Below are positions 7,931-17,406 of a DNA stretch of 64,000 bases, piece by piece (the first letter of the stretch is position 1; every line of letters starts with the position of its first letter). Where the stretch lies: positions 3,224,001 through 3,288,000 of the forward strand of contig NZ_CP106855.1 of assembly GCF_002209355.2 (NCBI RefSeq), read 5' to 3'. The notes under the pieces were generated by a model. It worked only from the letters and a program-made list of their open reading frames with translations, ran no database searches and was not told the origin of the DNA. Source of the DNA: Bdellovibrio sp. SKB1291214. GTDB taxonomy: Bacteria; Bdellovibrionota; Bdellovibrionia; Bdellovibrionales; Bdellovibrionaceae. The translations under genes were made by a program, and so were the position numbers.

Positions 7931-10333
7931 TTAGAAACTTGGACCAATCGAGAACTCAAACACCGAAGCATCGTGGTAGTTCGGATCGCGATTCAATGGG
8001 AATCCCCATTCGAATCTCAACACCCCAATCGGGGAATACCAACGAAGACCAAAACCGACGTCAGAGTAGAAACTTCCGCTTTCAAGAACATCGTCTGCGG
8101 CACCCGTGTCAAAGAATCCAGCTCCCATGATGCCAGCATCTTTAACCAAAGGGAACTGCAATTCAGTCCTAAACATTGCCTGTTGTTGACCACCGTAGAA
8201 ACGCCAAGCCAAGATTTCGGCTTGAGCCGGAGTCGCATTTGAACCCACGGGAGGTGCTTGTTGGGAATCGTTATAGATCTTCGTTGAGCGTTTCATTTTT
8301 CCCACACGGTAAGATCTGAAGCCACGCAAAGAATACGGTCCACCTAACAAGTACAACTCATTGAAAGGAACGACTTGGCCGTCGATACCATCAATACGTG
8401 CGTACTGGATATCATTTCTCCAAACCACATCCCAGAATAGGTTTTTAAAGTAATTAAATCTTGTACTTGCACGGTTGAACTTCAATTGGCCAAAGCCCGC
8501 ATATTCGTAAGATACGGATGCGAAGATACCTTTAGTTGGAGAGAAACGGTCATTACGCGTGTCGTACTCCAATGTTCCCGTCAAAGAAATAGTTTCGCCA
8601 GAAGCCGTACTCAAAGGAAAAAGATCGTAATCCGTGATGACATTTTTATTCGCATCTCTGCGTTCTTCGAGTTCTGACTTATCGTACTTCGCACGCAAAT
8701 ACCCGCGTGTGAATTCCGCCACAGGGTGACCCATACGGATCGCCATACCTGTGTGTTTTTCGTCATAGTCCGAACGACCGGTATTCATACTTTGATAAAC
8801 GTCGGCACCCAACAACCACTCAGTGTCGTTGAAGTATGGCTCTGTGAACGACAGGTTGTAGTAACTTCCTGTACCACTCAAGTTCACGTTCGCACCCAAG
8901 TTTTGACCTTTACCCAAGAAGTTCGTCTGTTGAACGGAACCTTGCAAAGTGAAACCTTGAGATGTTCCGTATCCAGCACCCAATTGGATTTGTCCTGTGT
9001 TACGCTCTTTGACCGCGATATCAACGTTCATCACATCGGTTCTTTCAGAATCGATCGAGGTTTTGAAATTGACGTCCTCAAAGAAACCAAGACGTTGGAT
9101 ACCTTCGAGCGACTGACGACGACGTGTTTCGTTGTAAAGCTCGCCCTCGCGCACTTTCAACTCACGACGAACAACCTTATCGCGTGTTTTCGTATTACCA
9201 ACCACATTGATTTTACCGAAGTAAACTTTTTGGCCTTTGTCGAATTCGAACACCAAGTCCATCTTGCGTTCTTTGTCATTCGCACGCGTACGAGGAATAA
9301 CGTTGGCATACGCGTAACCCAAGTCACCGTATTTAGCCGTTAACTCGCTGATGTCTTTTTGCAAAACTTCATAGGAGAAAACACCGTTTTCATCGATTTT
9401 AATGGCTTCATAAAGTTCAGATTTTGGGAACAGGATGTCGCCAGCGAAATCAACGTCCCCCACAGTATACTGCTCACCTTCCTCAACGTGGAATGTGATA
9501 TAGATGTTTTTCTTATCAGGAGTGACTGTAACTTGAGGACGATCGATCTTAGCTTGAACGTAACCTTGGTTATAGTACATGAAACGTACTATCTGGACGT
9601 CACGATCGAAGGCTTCTTGTTTGTATTGCCCAGAGCCTGACATCGCCGAAAAGAAACCACCCTCTTGAGTGATCATCTTGCTTTTCAGTTCAGTTTCAGT
9701 CAGGTGTTTTGCACCCAAGAACGTAATTTTACGAACTTTAACTTTGTCGTTTTCATGAACTTTGAAAACCAGGCGAACTGTTTCATCTTTCGTGATGTTT
9801 TGCACTTCTGCATCGACACGAGCCAAGAAGAAGCCTTTGTCTTCGTAAAGTTTTTGAACTTTTTCGACCGCTTCTTTAACTTTTGACATGTTCAAAAGTT
9901 GGTAAGCTTTAATGCCTGTCGCCTCAGCGATGTCTTCGGATTTGATCTCGCTGTTACCCTCGTACGTGATTTCAATGATCGAAGGCTTTTCCAAAACTTT
10001 GTAAGTCAGGACGGCTTCTTTACCAGTGACTTGGCGATCCACTTCGATATTGTTGAAATAGCCAAGTTTAAAAAGAGCTTCGACGTCTGCGCGAACAGCG
10101 GCACTGCTAAATTCAGAACCAGGTTTTGAAGTGATCTTTGTTAGAATCGCATCTTTTTCGATTTTACGGTTCCCCGCAACTTCAATGGATTTAACAATGA
10201 TGCCTGAAGGAGCATTAGAAGATTGAGAAACAGCAGCGGCCTTTTTTTTAGGAGCTGCAGTTTTCTTTTTAGGAGCCGCCATCGCAGTCGATGTGGCAGT
10301 AACTAATAACAAAGTACAAAGAAGCTTAATCAA
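7931..10333 (-). CDS. bamA: Outer membrane assembly factor BamA
   Basis: BamA (Omp85, 800 aa) inserts beta-barrel proteins into the outer membrane. After a signal peptide and a short Lys/Ala-rich segment, five POTRA-like repeats occupy about residues 45-420, followed by a barrel. The barrel carries the substrate-loop signature region around LLGGPYSLRGFRSYRVG, and the protein ends in GPSF with a terminal Phe as expected. The start is a TTG with GGAG nine bases upstream; I see no in-frame ATG nearby. It heads the skp and lpx gene run. Confidence 0.95.
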   Translation of the reverse strand: MIKLLCTLLLVTATSTAMAAPKKKTAAPKKKAAAVSQSSNAPSGIIVKSIEVAGNRKIEKDAILTKITSKPGSEFSSAAVRADVEALFKLGYFNNIEVDRQVTGKEAVLTYKVLEKPSIIEITYEGNSEIKSEDIAEATGIKAYQLLNMSKVKEAVEKVQKLYEDKGFFLARVDAEVQNITKDETVRLVFKVHENDKVKVRKITFLGAKHLTETELKSKMITQEGGFFSAMSGSGQYKQEAFDRDVQIVRFMYYNQGYVQAKIDRPQVTVTPDKKNIYITFHVEEGEQYTVGDVDFAGDILFPKSELYEAIKIDENGVFSYEVLQKDISELTAKYGDLGYAYANVIPRTRANDKERKMDLVFEFDKGQKVYFGKINVVGNTKTRDKVVRRELKVREGELYNETRRRQSLEGIQRLGFFEDVNFKTSIDSERTDVMNVDIAVKERNTGQIQLGAGYGTSQGFTLQGSVQQTNFLGKGQNLGANVNLSGTGSYYNLSFTEPYFNDTEWLLGADVYQSMNTGRSDYDEKHTGMAIRMGHPVAEFTRGYLRAKYDKSELEERRDANKNVITDYDLFPLSTASGETISLTGTLEYDTRNDRFSPTKGIFASVSYEYAGFGQLKFNRASTRFNYFKNLFWDVVWRNDIQYARIDGIDGQVVPFNELYLLGGPYSLRGFRSYRVGKMKRSTKIYNDSQQAPPVGSNATPAQAEILAWRFYGGQQQAMFRTELQFPLVKDAGIMGAGFFDTGAADDVLESGSFYSDVGFGLRWYSPIGVLRFEWGFPLNRDPNYHDASVFEFSIGPSF

Positions 10334-10655
10334 AGTTCAATTCTCCAAAAATCGAGAGGCCACCAGAGGCTCATTTTTCAAAAATCTCAAAGATTTCTCG
10401 ATAGTTACCATTTAAACTCGAAAATCGTAGCCCATGACCAAGGTCCAGTACACCAAAAAAGCCCACAGTGACGCGGCACAAGGCTCTGGATGCAGACCAT
10501 TATGCTCAAGAACTAAGCGGGTTCCGACACCTGGGGAAACGACAACCGCGCTGCCAGGAAGAGGTGTGTCATGATTCGCTCCACTTCACGTGTCATGATT
10601 CACACCTCATGATTCACACCCCTCTTCACCTGTCACATTCACAACTCGTCCCTGC
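10334..10655. other. Intergenic region with short repeats, upstream of bamA
   Basis: About 320 bases separate the bamA start from the end of the HNH gene (both minus strand). The half near bamA must carry its promoter, although I cannot pick one. The half near the HNH gene contains the short direct repeats described separately. I find no open frame with a ribosome binding site. Confidence 0.5.
10569..10620. repeat. 14-bp tandem repeat plus one partial copy
   Basis: TCATGATTCACACC occurs twice head-to-tail at 10593-10606 and 10607-10620. A diverged copy beginning TCATGATTC lies at 10569-10577. The core TCATGA is itself palindromic, so each unit could be a half or whole protein-binding site. 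The repeats lie just downstream of the HNH stop codon. Confidence 0.7.
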
Positions 10656-11714
10656 CTAATGCTTTAAAATTCCCAACCTCTGGGCCTCCGCCCGATTGTG
10701 CACCCCACACAAGATGCGCAAATTACTGAAGTCATTCGTTCCACCAAAAGCCAACGGAATTTTGTGATCAACCTGAAGTTGGAACTTACTTGTACATCTG
10801 CCGAAGTTGTCATGAACAAACTCACACTGCCCCATTGAGTTAGCGAGTAGCTTTCTGCGCGTCGTAATTTTAATGGCCCTTCGTGCGCCAGCGCCCTTGA
10901 CGATGACTTTGTCTGCGACCACTGTTTTCGCGTTGGCACCTTCTACTTTACCTACGCTTTCAACTGACGCTCCGGCCGTATTGGCTTCAACCTCAATCAC
11001 GACTTCATCATTAGTTTCGACTTCACCTACAGCACGAGTTTCACGAATGGAGTATTCAGCAATTTCATTTTTCTCAATAAAATCTGTGTTTCGGGATTTC
11101 CCCCTACGCTTTTGAATCTGCGTTTCAGCTAAATACGAAATCAGATCTGCCCAAGTAGGATTTGGTAATACGTGGGAGAGCAATTCCTTGGCGTGTTCCA
11201 GCCCTTCCATTTGCTCAGATGAAAATGTAATTTCCATACGAACAGATTCATCTTTTTGAGGCAGTATAACTTCGTGAGCTCGAATAGGTTGATTGAACTC
11301 CACAGCCAAAATCTTTTTAGTTTCAAAACTTGTTTTATTTTGAACAAGTGCGAGAACTTCCTCCGTTTTTTCAACCGAAATACAATTCCCTTGCTCCAGC
11401 TCTTTATTTAAACATTTCTGAACATGAGTCATCTGAGTCAGATTCAAATCCCCTGACTCAATAAGTTTATCCACTTGAGGAACTTTCTTTAGCAATCGCG
11501 CCGCCTGAACCCGGCGGTATGCCGCATCTTCAGAATAATTCAAATGCCCAGTCATATATTTAAACAAAGAAGTATACCCAAGCTCCAAATACAACCGGCG
11601 ACTTTCAACTTCAACCAAATGCCAAAGAATCAAATGAGTGATTTTTCGTTCAGTGCGCGCAAGCTTTTCAACACGATTTAAAATTTCAGCATTAGCAACT
11701 TGAGTAAGATCCAT
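10656..11714 (-). CDS. HNH endonuclease domain protein
   Basis: The 352-aa protein has an N-terminal helical region (about 1-200) resembling the part preceding HNH domains in DUF222-like nucleases, an Ala/Val/Glu-rich linker (about 225-275), and a C-terminal HNH domain: a CEF..C pair, the catalytic block QVDHKIPLAFGGTNDFSNL, and CGVHN. AGGAG lies five bases before the ATG. Proteins of this layout occur as stand-alone genes in several copies in Bdellovibrio genomes. There is no methylase or immunity partner next to it. A defence, mobile or prey-DNA-digesting role is all conceivable; none is shown here. Confidence 0.8.
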   Translation of the reverse strand: MDLTQVANAEILNRVEKLARTERKITHLILWHLVEVESRRLYLELGYTSLFKYMTGHLNYSEDAAYRRVQAARLLKKVPQVDKLIESGDLNLTQMTHVQKCLNKELEQGNCISVEKTEEVLALVQNKTSFETKKILAVEFNQPIRAHEVILPQKDESVRMEITFSSEQMEGLEHAKELLSHVLPNPTWADLISYLAETQIQKRRGKSRNTDFIEKNEIAEYSIRETRAVGEVETNDEVVIEVEANTAGASVESVGKVEGANAKTVVADKVIVKGAGARRAIKITTRRKLLANSMGQCEFVHDNFGRCTSKFQLQVDHKIPLAFGGTNDFSNLRILCGVHNRAEAQRLGILKH

Positions 11715-12009
11715 AACAACTCCTAACTTGAAGAAGTTGTATCACAGTATTTTAAAGTTCATTTTTAAGTAAAATCAGAAACAGAACCCATTCGCAAAAG
11801 CATCCATAATAGGATGTTAAACGCACCCATAAGCGCAACAAGAACAGGAAAACAATCCAGAAAGAAGGACCTCGATGAAGAAAAGAAATCCTTAAGAAAA
11901 AGCCCTAAAAGATCAAAAAACCACGTCAAACAATTTCAACATTACGTTTCAAACATGACACAGCTTTCCCTGGCAGAGCGGAAACAAAAAAAGTCCTGCC
12001 GAGCACAAA
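11715..12009. other. A-rich intergenic region
   Basis: This ~295-base gap lies upstream of the HNH gene and downstream of the secreted-protein gene (both minus strand). Near 11717 it carries the HNH ribosome binding site. The plus strand is very A-rich around 11860-11960, which gives a lysine-rich frame I do not regard as a gene. A short AAATCAG direct duplication is present just before 12020. I see no clear terminator hairpin. Confidence 0.4.
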
Positions 12010-13413
12010 TCAGAAATCAGAAATGCCCCACATATTTGTGAAGTTTTGAACCTTTTTGCCAGTCAAAGTAGATAGGCCATCACGACCGAATGGATCTTGA
12101 ACGGTCATTACGCCATTTTTGTAGTCAAACTTAATTGGCGGATTTTGATCTTGATCCACGTCTTGTTCACGTTGAGAAGCTACGAAGCCTGAACCTTTGA
12201 TGTTGTAAGCAACATTGAAGAAAGCTTTGTAAACCACGCCACCTTGCATAGACAAAGCTGCGATCAACATGTTTTCACGGGCAACTGCGACAGTGAATTT
12301 CCAAGAACGACCTTTTTTATCAGTCAGAGCGTATTCACCTTCTAAGTTGTACTCCTTAGCCAATACGGGGGCAGACTTTTGACCCAGCCACTTAGCCAAG
12401 TCGTCAGAGTCTTTAGCTGCACCTTTAGCACGAGACATTTCAACCAGGATTCTGGAAAGCTCGATGTATTTCGCAGAGTAAGTACCAGATGGGATGGTGT
12501 CTTGAGCCATCCATTGTTGAACCAAGCTTTGTGCATGACGCAATGACAGCGTATTAACTGCGCCCGTGAATTCTTCGGCAGAGATGCTTTCTTCGAAACG
12601 AACCATGCGAAGCAAAGTTTCGATCGTAGAATCACCAAGACCCGCAACCAACCAAGCTGGTGAACTGTCAGTCAATTTTGTGGTTTGTTTGTTCAAAAGA
12701 GCCAATTGGTTCAAATAGAAATGGCCATCCGTCTTATTCTTAGTGCCTAAAGCATAGATGCCTTGGTTTAGAACGTCGATATATTCAGACAGTGAAGAAG
12801 AGATCTTGATTTGTGAGATCCAGAATTGATTTTGTTCTGAAGTCATCGCGTTTTGCTTAAGCATGCTAACTGCGATGTCAGACTGAAGACGACGGAAGCC
12901 AGCAGGAACATAAGGAAGAGCGCTAGATTTTTGGTCTACAAGTGGCAGAATCGACTCGATGTTTTTAGAGATTGCTTGTAGAGCTGAGGGATCTTTAACT
13001 ACGTCGAGTTGGTATTCAACCACGGCAAGAAGACGTCCCAAAGCATCAGCATCCATCCAAGTCACATAGTACTGAACTTTTTCAGAAGAATCTTTAGACA
13101 AATCCAACCAACGCATACCATTTGAAACCATGTGCAAACCAAGTTGCTCGACGGCGTTCGGATAATATTGATTTAGGTTCGTTTTGTTAGCTTGCTTTTG
13201 AAGTTCGCCAAGCAACGCAAAGTATTTGTCGAAGGTAACTGCGTCTCTCATTTCTGAGATATTTAGATCAAGATCCATAATAACTTCGCGCAAAGCTGTA
13301 CGGTTTGTCGCTGCTTTCGTCAAAAGGTCTTGAGGTGCAGGCAAGTTAAGAGCTGCTACAGCAAGACTTGGTGCTATTACACAAAGCAATAGAAGGTGTT
13401 TAAGGTTTTTCAT
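12010..13413 (-). CDS. Secreted protein of unknown function, glycan-cluster member
   Basis: The 467-aa protein has a Sec signal peptide (about residues 1-20, ending VAALNL), then a long helical region (about 25-345) and a more beta-rich C-terminal part (about 350-467, from GEYALTDKKGRSWKF onward). I recognise no family. Its ATG overlaps the stop of the DUF2334 gene by one base (TAATG), so it is translated with it and probably belongs to the same envelope pathway. It is the last gene of the four-gene run. A periplasmic accessory or modifying factor is plausible but unproven. Confidence 0.75.
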   Translation of the reverse strand: MKNLKHLLLLCVIAPSLAVAALNLPAPQDLLTKAATNRTALREVIMDLDLNISEMRDAVTFDKYFALLGELQKQANKTNLNQYYPNAVEQLGLHMVSNGMRWLDLSKDSSEKVQYYVTWMDADALGRLLAVVEYQLDVVKDPSALQAISKNIESILPLVDQKSSALPYVPAGFRRLQSDIAVSMLKQNAMTSEQNQFWISQIKISSSLSEYIDVLNQGIYALGTKNKTDGHFYLNQLALLNKQTTKLTDSSPAWLVAGLGDSTIETLLRMVRFEESISAEEFTGAVNTLSLRHAQSLVQQWMAQDTIPSGTYSAKYIELSRILVEMSRAKGAAKDSDDLAKWLGQKSAPVLAKEYNLEGEYALTDKKGRSWKFTVAVARENMLIAALSMQGGVVYKAFFNVAYNIKGSGFVASQREQDVDQDQNPPIKFDYKNGVMTVQDPFGRDGLSTLTGKKVQNFTNMWGISDF

Positions 13414-15176
13414 TAACGGACATCCTTATAAATTGGTTCAGGTCTTTTTAATTTCGTATTCTTATTCATAAAATCGTTAATATCGATGAACTGATAGCCC
13501 ATCTTTTTAAGCTCTTGCAAAATGAAACGAAGTTCACTTGCATCACCTGGGTAAGAACCACGTCCGCCGTCTTCATAAGTCGTGAATAAAAACGGGTGAT
13601 AAAAGAAGGAAGCCCAGGCGTCGCGCAGAACTAAATTTCTTTTAGCGTCCGCCACAATGTCTTCCTTGCTGCGTGGGTTGGTTACGTGTTCATTCTGGAA
13701 TGGCTGCGAATTCCCCAAATTTTCGGGAATCAAACGTTGTCCGTGAACGTCACCAAAGATTTCGTAGGGGAAGTATTGACCGCTCCAGTTTTTTGAAGTC
13801 GTCGTGACCTTCAGGTTTTTAAAGAACTGATCGCGCAATTGCGAACCATTGGCGGCTTTGGATTCAAGCCACAGACCCGGATTTTGAGATGCGTTCAAAC
13901 CATCAGTTTTAAAATTATAATAGATCACGCGACCCACGTTCCAAGAAAACACATTGGCGAAAATGATGTTATCCAAAGTGGAAGCTTGGTAGTGGGGAGT
14001 AAGCCAGATCTTAGGGGTAACGCCAGCCTTTTGAAGGACAGAGAATCCATCTTCCAGCTTATCCATTACATAGCTAACGCTGTCTTCAGCGATAGGGCCA
14101 TTATTAGCGACATCAAAGAATTCAAAGTCATCACCCGAAGTTCCAGAGTGCGGATTGAACTGGTTTTTGTATTGGTGAGTAACCCCATGCCAGATGAATG
14201 TTGCACCTTGGGCTTTGGAATCCTGGATGTAATTCATGAATGCCGGAACGCGGTCCATGGACAACAACTGTTCGGTCGGATTATTTGTGTATTGGTACAA
14301 AGGATCATAGAAAATAGGGATCAAAGAGATGTTCAATGGAACTTGCTCTTCTTTAAGAACCTTGTTTGTGATGTACAACCAACTGAGCGGTACCAATGCA
14401 TGAACGTCTTCAATACGTAAGAATGCATATTTCTCATTATGGCGAGGTTTTGCATTTAAGATATCAAACAACACATCCGCGAAAACCAAGTAACGATCTG
14501 CTTCGTGCATAAAGCTAAATGGGACATCTGCAACGTAAAAGTGATTTCCAGCGCGCAAAATGTAGGGAGCTTCTTCACCAGTGACTGTTTGTACTGACTT
14601 AGCAAGAACCTGAGATTTTGTGGGAGTTACGGGTTTAAACAAGCTTTGTTCAAACTCTGCCAGGAATTGACCTTGTTGCGTTTTGCTAAATTCACCGTAT
14701 TTAAAGAACGTTTCACCTTTATAGATAATGTTCTTATAAAAGCTTGGACGGCCTTTGAAATCTAGTTTTTGACGATCTAAAACGCTGATTCTGTCATAGC
14801 TATATCCAAAGATATCATCGAATGCTTTCCCAAGTTTCCAAGTGCTGTAACCAAGCCATGCAACATTTGTTTTCGTATTTGCCCAGTCCTCTAAGAAATC
14901 AGCAGGGATGGCATTATCAAAGTACGAACCGATATAGATTGTAGCCGTACATTTATCGATGTCGCCTTTTTTGTACGATTCCACGTTTGAAACAACTTGT
15001 TGGAACTCTGGGAAATGCCCCATCAAGTTCTGCAAGAATGTCGCATACGTTTTACCCATCCAGTAACTAGCATCTGGAGAGCGATCGTAATAAATGTTCA
15101 CGCAAGGAGCGGCATTTGCAGCCATTCCTACGCTCATCACTAGCAATAAACTCATGATCGCAAAAACTTGTCTCAT
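13413..15176 (-). CDS. DUF2334 deacetylase-like secreted protein
   Basis: The 587-aa protein has a signal peptide (about residues 1-22) and a large region beginning near FLRIEDVHALVPLSWL that matches DUF2334, a branch of the NodB-like carbohydrate esterase fold. Supporting elements are the Asp of RIEDVHA, the HGVTHQY histidine pair, and a downstream WLTPHY segment. NodB-type enzymes remove acetyl groups from polysaccharides. Its ATG overlaps the synthase stop as ATGA, and the next gene overlaps its own stop, which makes coupling to the synthase strong. It could deacetylate or trim the polymer in the periplasm; whether it is catalytically active is not certain. Confidence 0.75.
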   Translation of the reverse strand: MRQVFAIMSLLLVMSVGMAANAAPCVNIYYDRSPDASYWMGKTYATFLQNLMGHFPEFQQVVSNVESYKKGDIDKCTATIYIGSYFDNAIPADFLEDWANTKTNVAWLGYSTWKLGKAFDDIFGYSYDRISVLDRQKLDFKGRPSFYKNIIYKGETFFKYGEFSKTQQGQFLAEFEQSLFKPVTPTKSQVLAKSVQTVTGEEAPYILRAGNHFYVADVPFSFMHEADRYLVFADVLFDILNAKPRHNEKYAFLRIEDVHALVPLSWLYITNKVLKEEQVPLNISLIPIFYDPLYQYTNNPTEQLLSMDRVPAFMNYIQDSKAQGATFIWHGVTHQYKNQFNPHSGTSGDDFEFFDVANNGPIAEDSVSYVMDKLEDGFSVLQKAGVTPKIWLTPHYQASTLDNIIFANVFSWNVGRVIYYNFKTDGLNASQNPGLWLESKAANGSQLRDQFFKNLKVTTTSKNWSGQYFPYEIFGDVHGQRLIPENLGNSQPFQNEHVTNPRSKEDIVADAKRNLVLRDAWASFFYHPFLFTTYEDGGRGSYPGDASELRFILQELKKMGYQFIDINDFMNKNTKLKRPEPIYKDVR

Positions 15177-16555
15177 GTACTTTGAACCTCAATCTCTTTT
15201 CCAAAGTTTTCAGGCATGCGGTGCTCAGTTTTAATCCAAGCTGGACGTTTTCCTGTTCTGATACTTTCCTTGTACTGACGATAAGCCTTTACCGTCGCAC
15301 CTATATTAATAATATTTGCGAGAAGCCACCGCACTGGCACCAAGGCGATATGAACACGTGCATTGGTGCGAGACACAGCTTTCATTCTTTGAATCACTCG
15401 TACTGACATGTTCAAAAGATTTAGGAATAACAACGCCTGAAACAAGTTGGTTTGCAAGATCTCGGGCAAGTGGCCCGTGGCGCGAGCAGATGCAAACATA
15501 ACCAGTAGCAGACCAGAGAACACGATGAGCACACTGTTCAAAGGGCCACGGCGGTCTCTCCACATAAAGTATTTATCAATCCTGGTTCCGTTCCAAGAAA
15601 GGTTGTCCATGCCTTGAAAGGCGATTCCTAAAGTCCAACGAGATTTTTGCCTCATAGACGCGTTCATCATGTGAGGAAAGTATTCGCGAGTCGCGATGAA
15701 CTCCTTTTTGCCGTTTTCCTTTTCGTACTGAACGCAAGCAAACTTGGACTTAAAGCCCAATTGCTTAGTCATCATGCCTAAGTGATAGTCTTCCGTCAGA
15801 GTGTCTTCTTTAAGGAACTGACCCTCTTGTGCATCTTGCAGTTTCAACATCAAGTTTTTTCCGATACATGTGCCAACCCCAGCAGAGGGGATTGCGGCTC
15901 CCATACGCTCCCGCACCAAAAGATCTTTGGTGTGAGATTCAGAAAATTCATCAATGTAAACACCACCAACCAATGAGGCCGCTGGAACGTCGAATGAAAA
16001 TACCGGGATTTGTACGAAATCGGCATTTGCAGAATAATAATTCATCAAGCTTAAAGAATGCGGATGAAGCACATCTTCTGAATCTTGCATCAGGAATAAA
16101 TCAACTTTTCTACCCATGGAAATTTCAGAGTCGATGATTTGACGAGCCATCTCGTTTAGCATCTGACCTTTTGAAGTCGGCCCTAGTTGAGTATTAACGA
16201 TGACAACAACCTTGTGTGGGAAAAGGTCTTCAAGTTTTTTTGCTGCTTCCCAGGTCGCGGTATCGTTCGGATAAACACCTAAGAAGAATGTGTAGTTCGA
16301 ATATTGTAGGCCGCGCAAGTTACCACGAATCATCGGCGCGATAACTTCAGCTTCTTTCCAGTTCGCGATCAGAATAGCGAAATGCTTTTCAGGAACTTGT
16401 TTGATTTTAGTGATGAAATCAGAAGTTACCACTTTTGGTTTCATTTTGAAAACCAACGCATAAATATCGATGAATAAATCGTCCAAGGTAAATACTAATG
16501 CGCCGACCACAACTGTAAATGCCAGCAGGATAAAGAGAGCATCAAATAAAGGCAT
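15173..16555 (-). CDS. NfrB-like membrane glycosyltransferase (GT2, processive type)
   Basis: The 460-aa inner-membrane enzyme opens with a hydrophobic segment running into LDDLFIDI, a hallmark of the NfrB (phage N4 adsorption protein B) family. The GT2 core has the acidic metal/sugar motif QDSED, the catalytic TED (LTEDYHLG), and QxxRW as QKSRW, which marks processive synthases. Three further membrane segments lie around residues 335-440, followed by the family tail RTGKRPAWIKTEH. E. coli NfrB is about 745 aa and has a C-terminal c-di-GMP-binding MshEN domain; here that domain is absent, so regulation must differ. The gene overlaps both neighbours. Confidence 0.82.
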   Translation of the reverse strand: MPLFDALFILLAFTVVVGALVFTLDDLFIDIYALVFKMKPKVVTSDFITKIKQVPEKHFAILIANWKEAEVIAPMIRGNLRGLQYSNYTFFLGVYPNDTATWEAAKKLEDLFPHKVVVIVNTQLGPTSKGQMLNEMARQIIDSEISMGRKVDLFLMQDSEDVLHPHSLSLMNYYSANADFVQIPVFSFDVPAASLVGGVYIDEFSESHTKDLLVRERMGAAIPSAGVGTCIGKNLMLKLQDAQEGQFLKEDTLTEDYHLGMMTKQLGFKSKFACVQYEKENGKKEFIATREYFPHMMNASMRQKSRWTLGIAFQGMDNLSWNGTRIDKYFMWRDRRGPLNSVLIVFSGLLLVMFASARATGHLPEILQTNLFQALLFLNLLNMSVRVIQRMKAVSRTNARVHIALVPVRWLLANIINIGATVKAYRQYKESIRTGKRPAWIKTEHRMPENFGKEIEVQST

Positions 16556-17292
16556 TAGAATGACCCTCCGAAATACAGAAGGGCCTCGTTATGACTTCTT
16601 TCGTCTTTCACGAAAGATTCATACACGAGCAAACCAACACTCCATTTTTCCCAGGCACCTAAAAAGCGCACGCCGGCCCGAGCCTGTTCAGTGTCTCGTC
16701 CCAAATCAGGTGTTGGACTGCGACGAACATAAAGCTCGACGTAAGGATCGATCATTATATTTGAATCAATTTGAAAGCGCAGACCTTGTTTAATCCAACC
16801 GGTGGAAACAGGGTCATGGTGATAAGAAGGCATCAAAACACCTTCAGCATAAAACTCAGTAAACATGCTTACTGAACTCACGGGATAAATCCACATATTT
16901 CCAAGGTATAAACCCCAGCGACTGCGATCCTCAGTGCGAGCTTCAGCCAACAGATGCAGGTTCTTCCAGATTTTGAAACGGAAACCAGCTTCAGCTAAAA
17001 GGTATTCTTTGTTGTAAAGGGCATCTTGATCAGAAGAAGTTTTATCTTGGCGCTGAACCACAGCTCCAAAGTACACGGCCGTAAGACCGTTCTTAAAGAA
17101 AACGTAACGAAGTTGCGTATCCGTCAGTAAACCATACTGAGGAACGTAATTCGTTTCCGAATAAATTTCTCCACTTGAAGTGAAGGATGCTTGAGCAGAT
17201 GTCGTGACAAATGTTGTGAAAATAAGTGCGCTCAGAGCAGAATATCGCAGAACACGTACTAAGAGTTCGATAAACCACCGCCGAATTGACAA
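16555..17292 (-). CDS. Outer-membrane beta-barrel, NfrA C-terminal-domain-like
   Basis: The 245-aa protein has a signal peptide (about residues 1-34, ending SAQA) followed entirely by alternating amphipathic strands with aromatic girdles and a terminal Phe (ALLYFGGSF), as in outer-membrane barrels. Its layout resembles the barrel part of NfrA, the outer-membrane partner of NfrB, without NfrA's long TPR region. The start is a TTG with a weak site; I find no better in-frame start. Its stop overlaps the synthase ATG by one base. It is the likely export pore for the polymer, by analogy. Confidence 0.68.
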   Translation of the reverse strand: MSIRRWFIELLVRVLRYSALSALIFTTFVTTSAQASFTSSGEIYSETNYVPQYGLLTDTQLRYVFFKNGLTAVYFGAVVQRQDKTSSDQDALYNKEYLLAEAGFRFKIWKNLHLLAEARTEDRSRWGLYLGNMWIYPVSSVSMFTEFYAEGVLMPSYHHDPVSTGWIKQGLRFQIDSNIMIDPYVELYVRRSPTPDLGRDTEQARAGVRFLGAWEKWSVGLLVYESFVKDERSHNEALLYFGGSF

Positions 17293-17380
17293 ATTCTTGA
17301 TTACATTAGTTGTATAACGTAGCCAAAATTTGATTACAACGGCGCTGCAGAAATTTCATGGAAATAAATGGAACGTAAGA

Positions 17381-17406
17381 AAACCAAACTCTCTAAAGTT
17401 TGGTTT
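17381..17406 (-). terminator. Hairpin over the wecB stop codon
   Basis: Ten-bp arms AAACCAAACT and AGTTTGGTTT flank a 6-base loop. The 3' coding end and TAG of wecB lie inside it. On the minus strand the stem is followed by a short run of T, then C. It could end part of wecB transcription before the barrel-synthase genes. Confidence 0.5.

Noticed and set aside
8726-9343. 205-aa plus-strand frame inside bamA
   Set aside because: It lies fully opposite the conserved POTRA/barrel region of bamA, and its Thr/Val/His-rich composition matches an antisense shadow.
11814-12041. 75-aa Lys/Arg-rich plus-strand frame
   Set aside because: It comes from an A-rich intergenic stretch, lacks a Shine-Dalgarno, and ends inside the 12010 gene on the other strand.
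13839-14420. 193-aa plus-strand frame opposite the DUF2334 gene
   Set aside because: It is antisense to a gene with a signal peptide, conserved motif and coupled neighbours; nothing supports expression.
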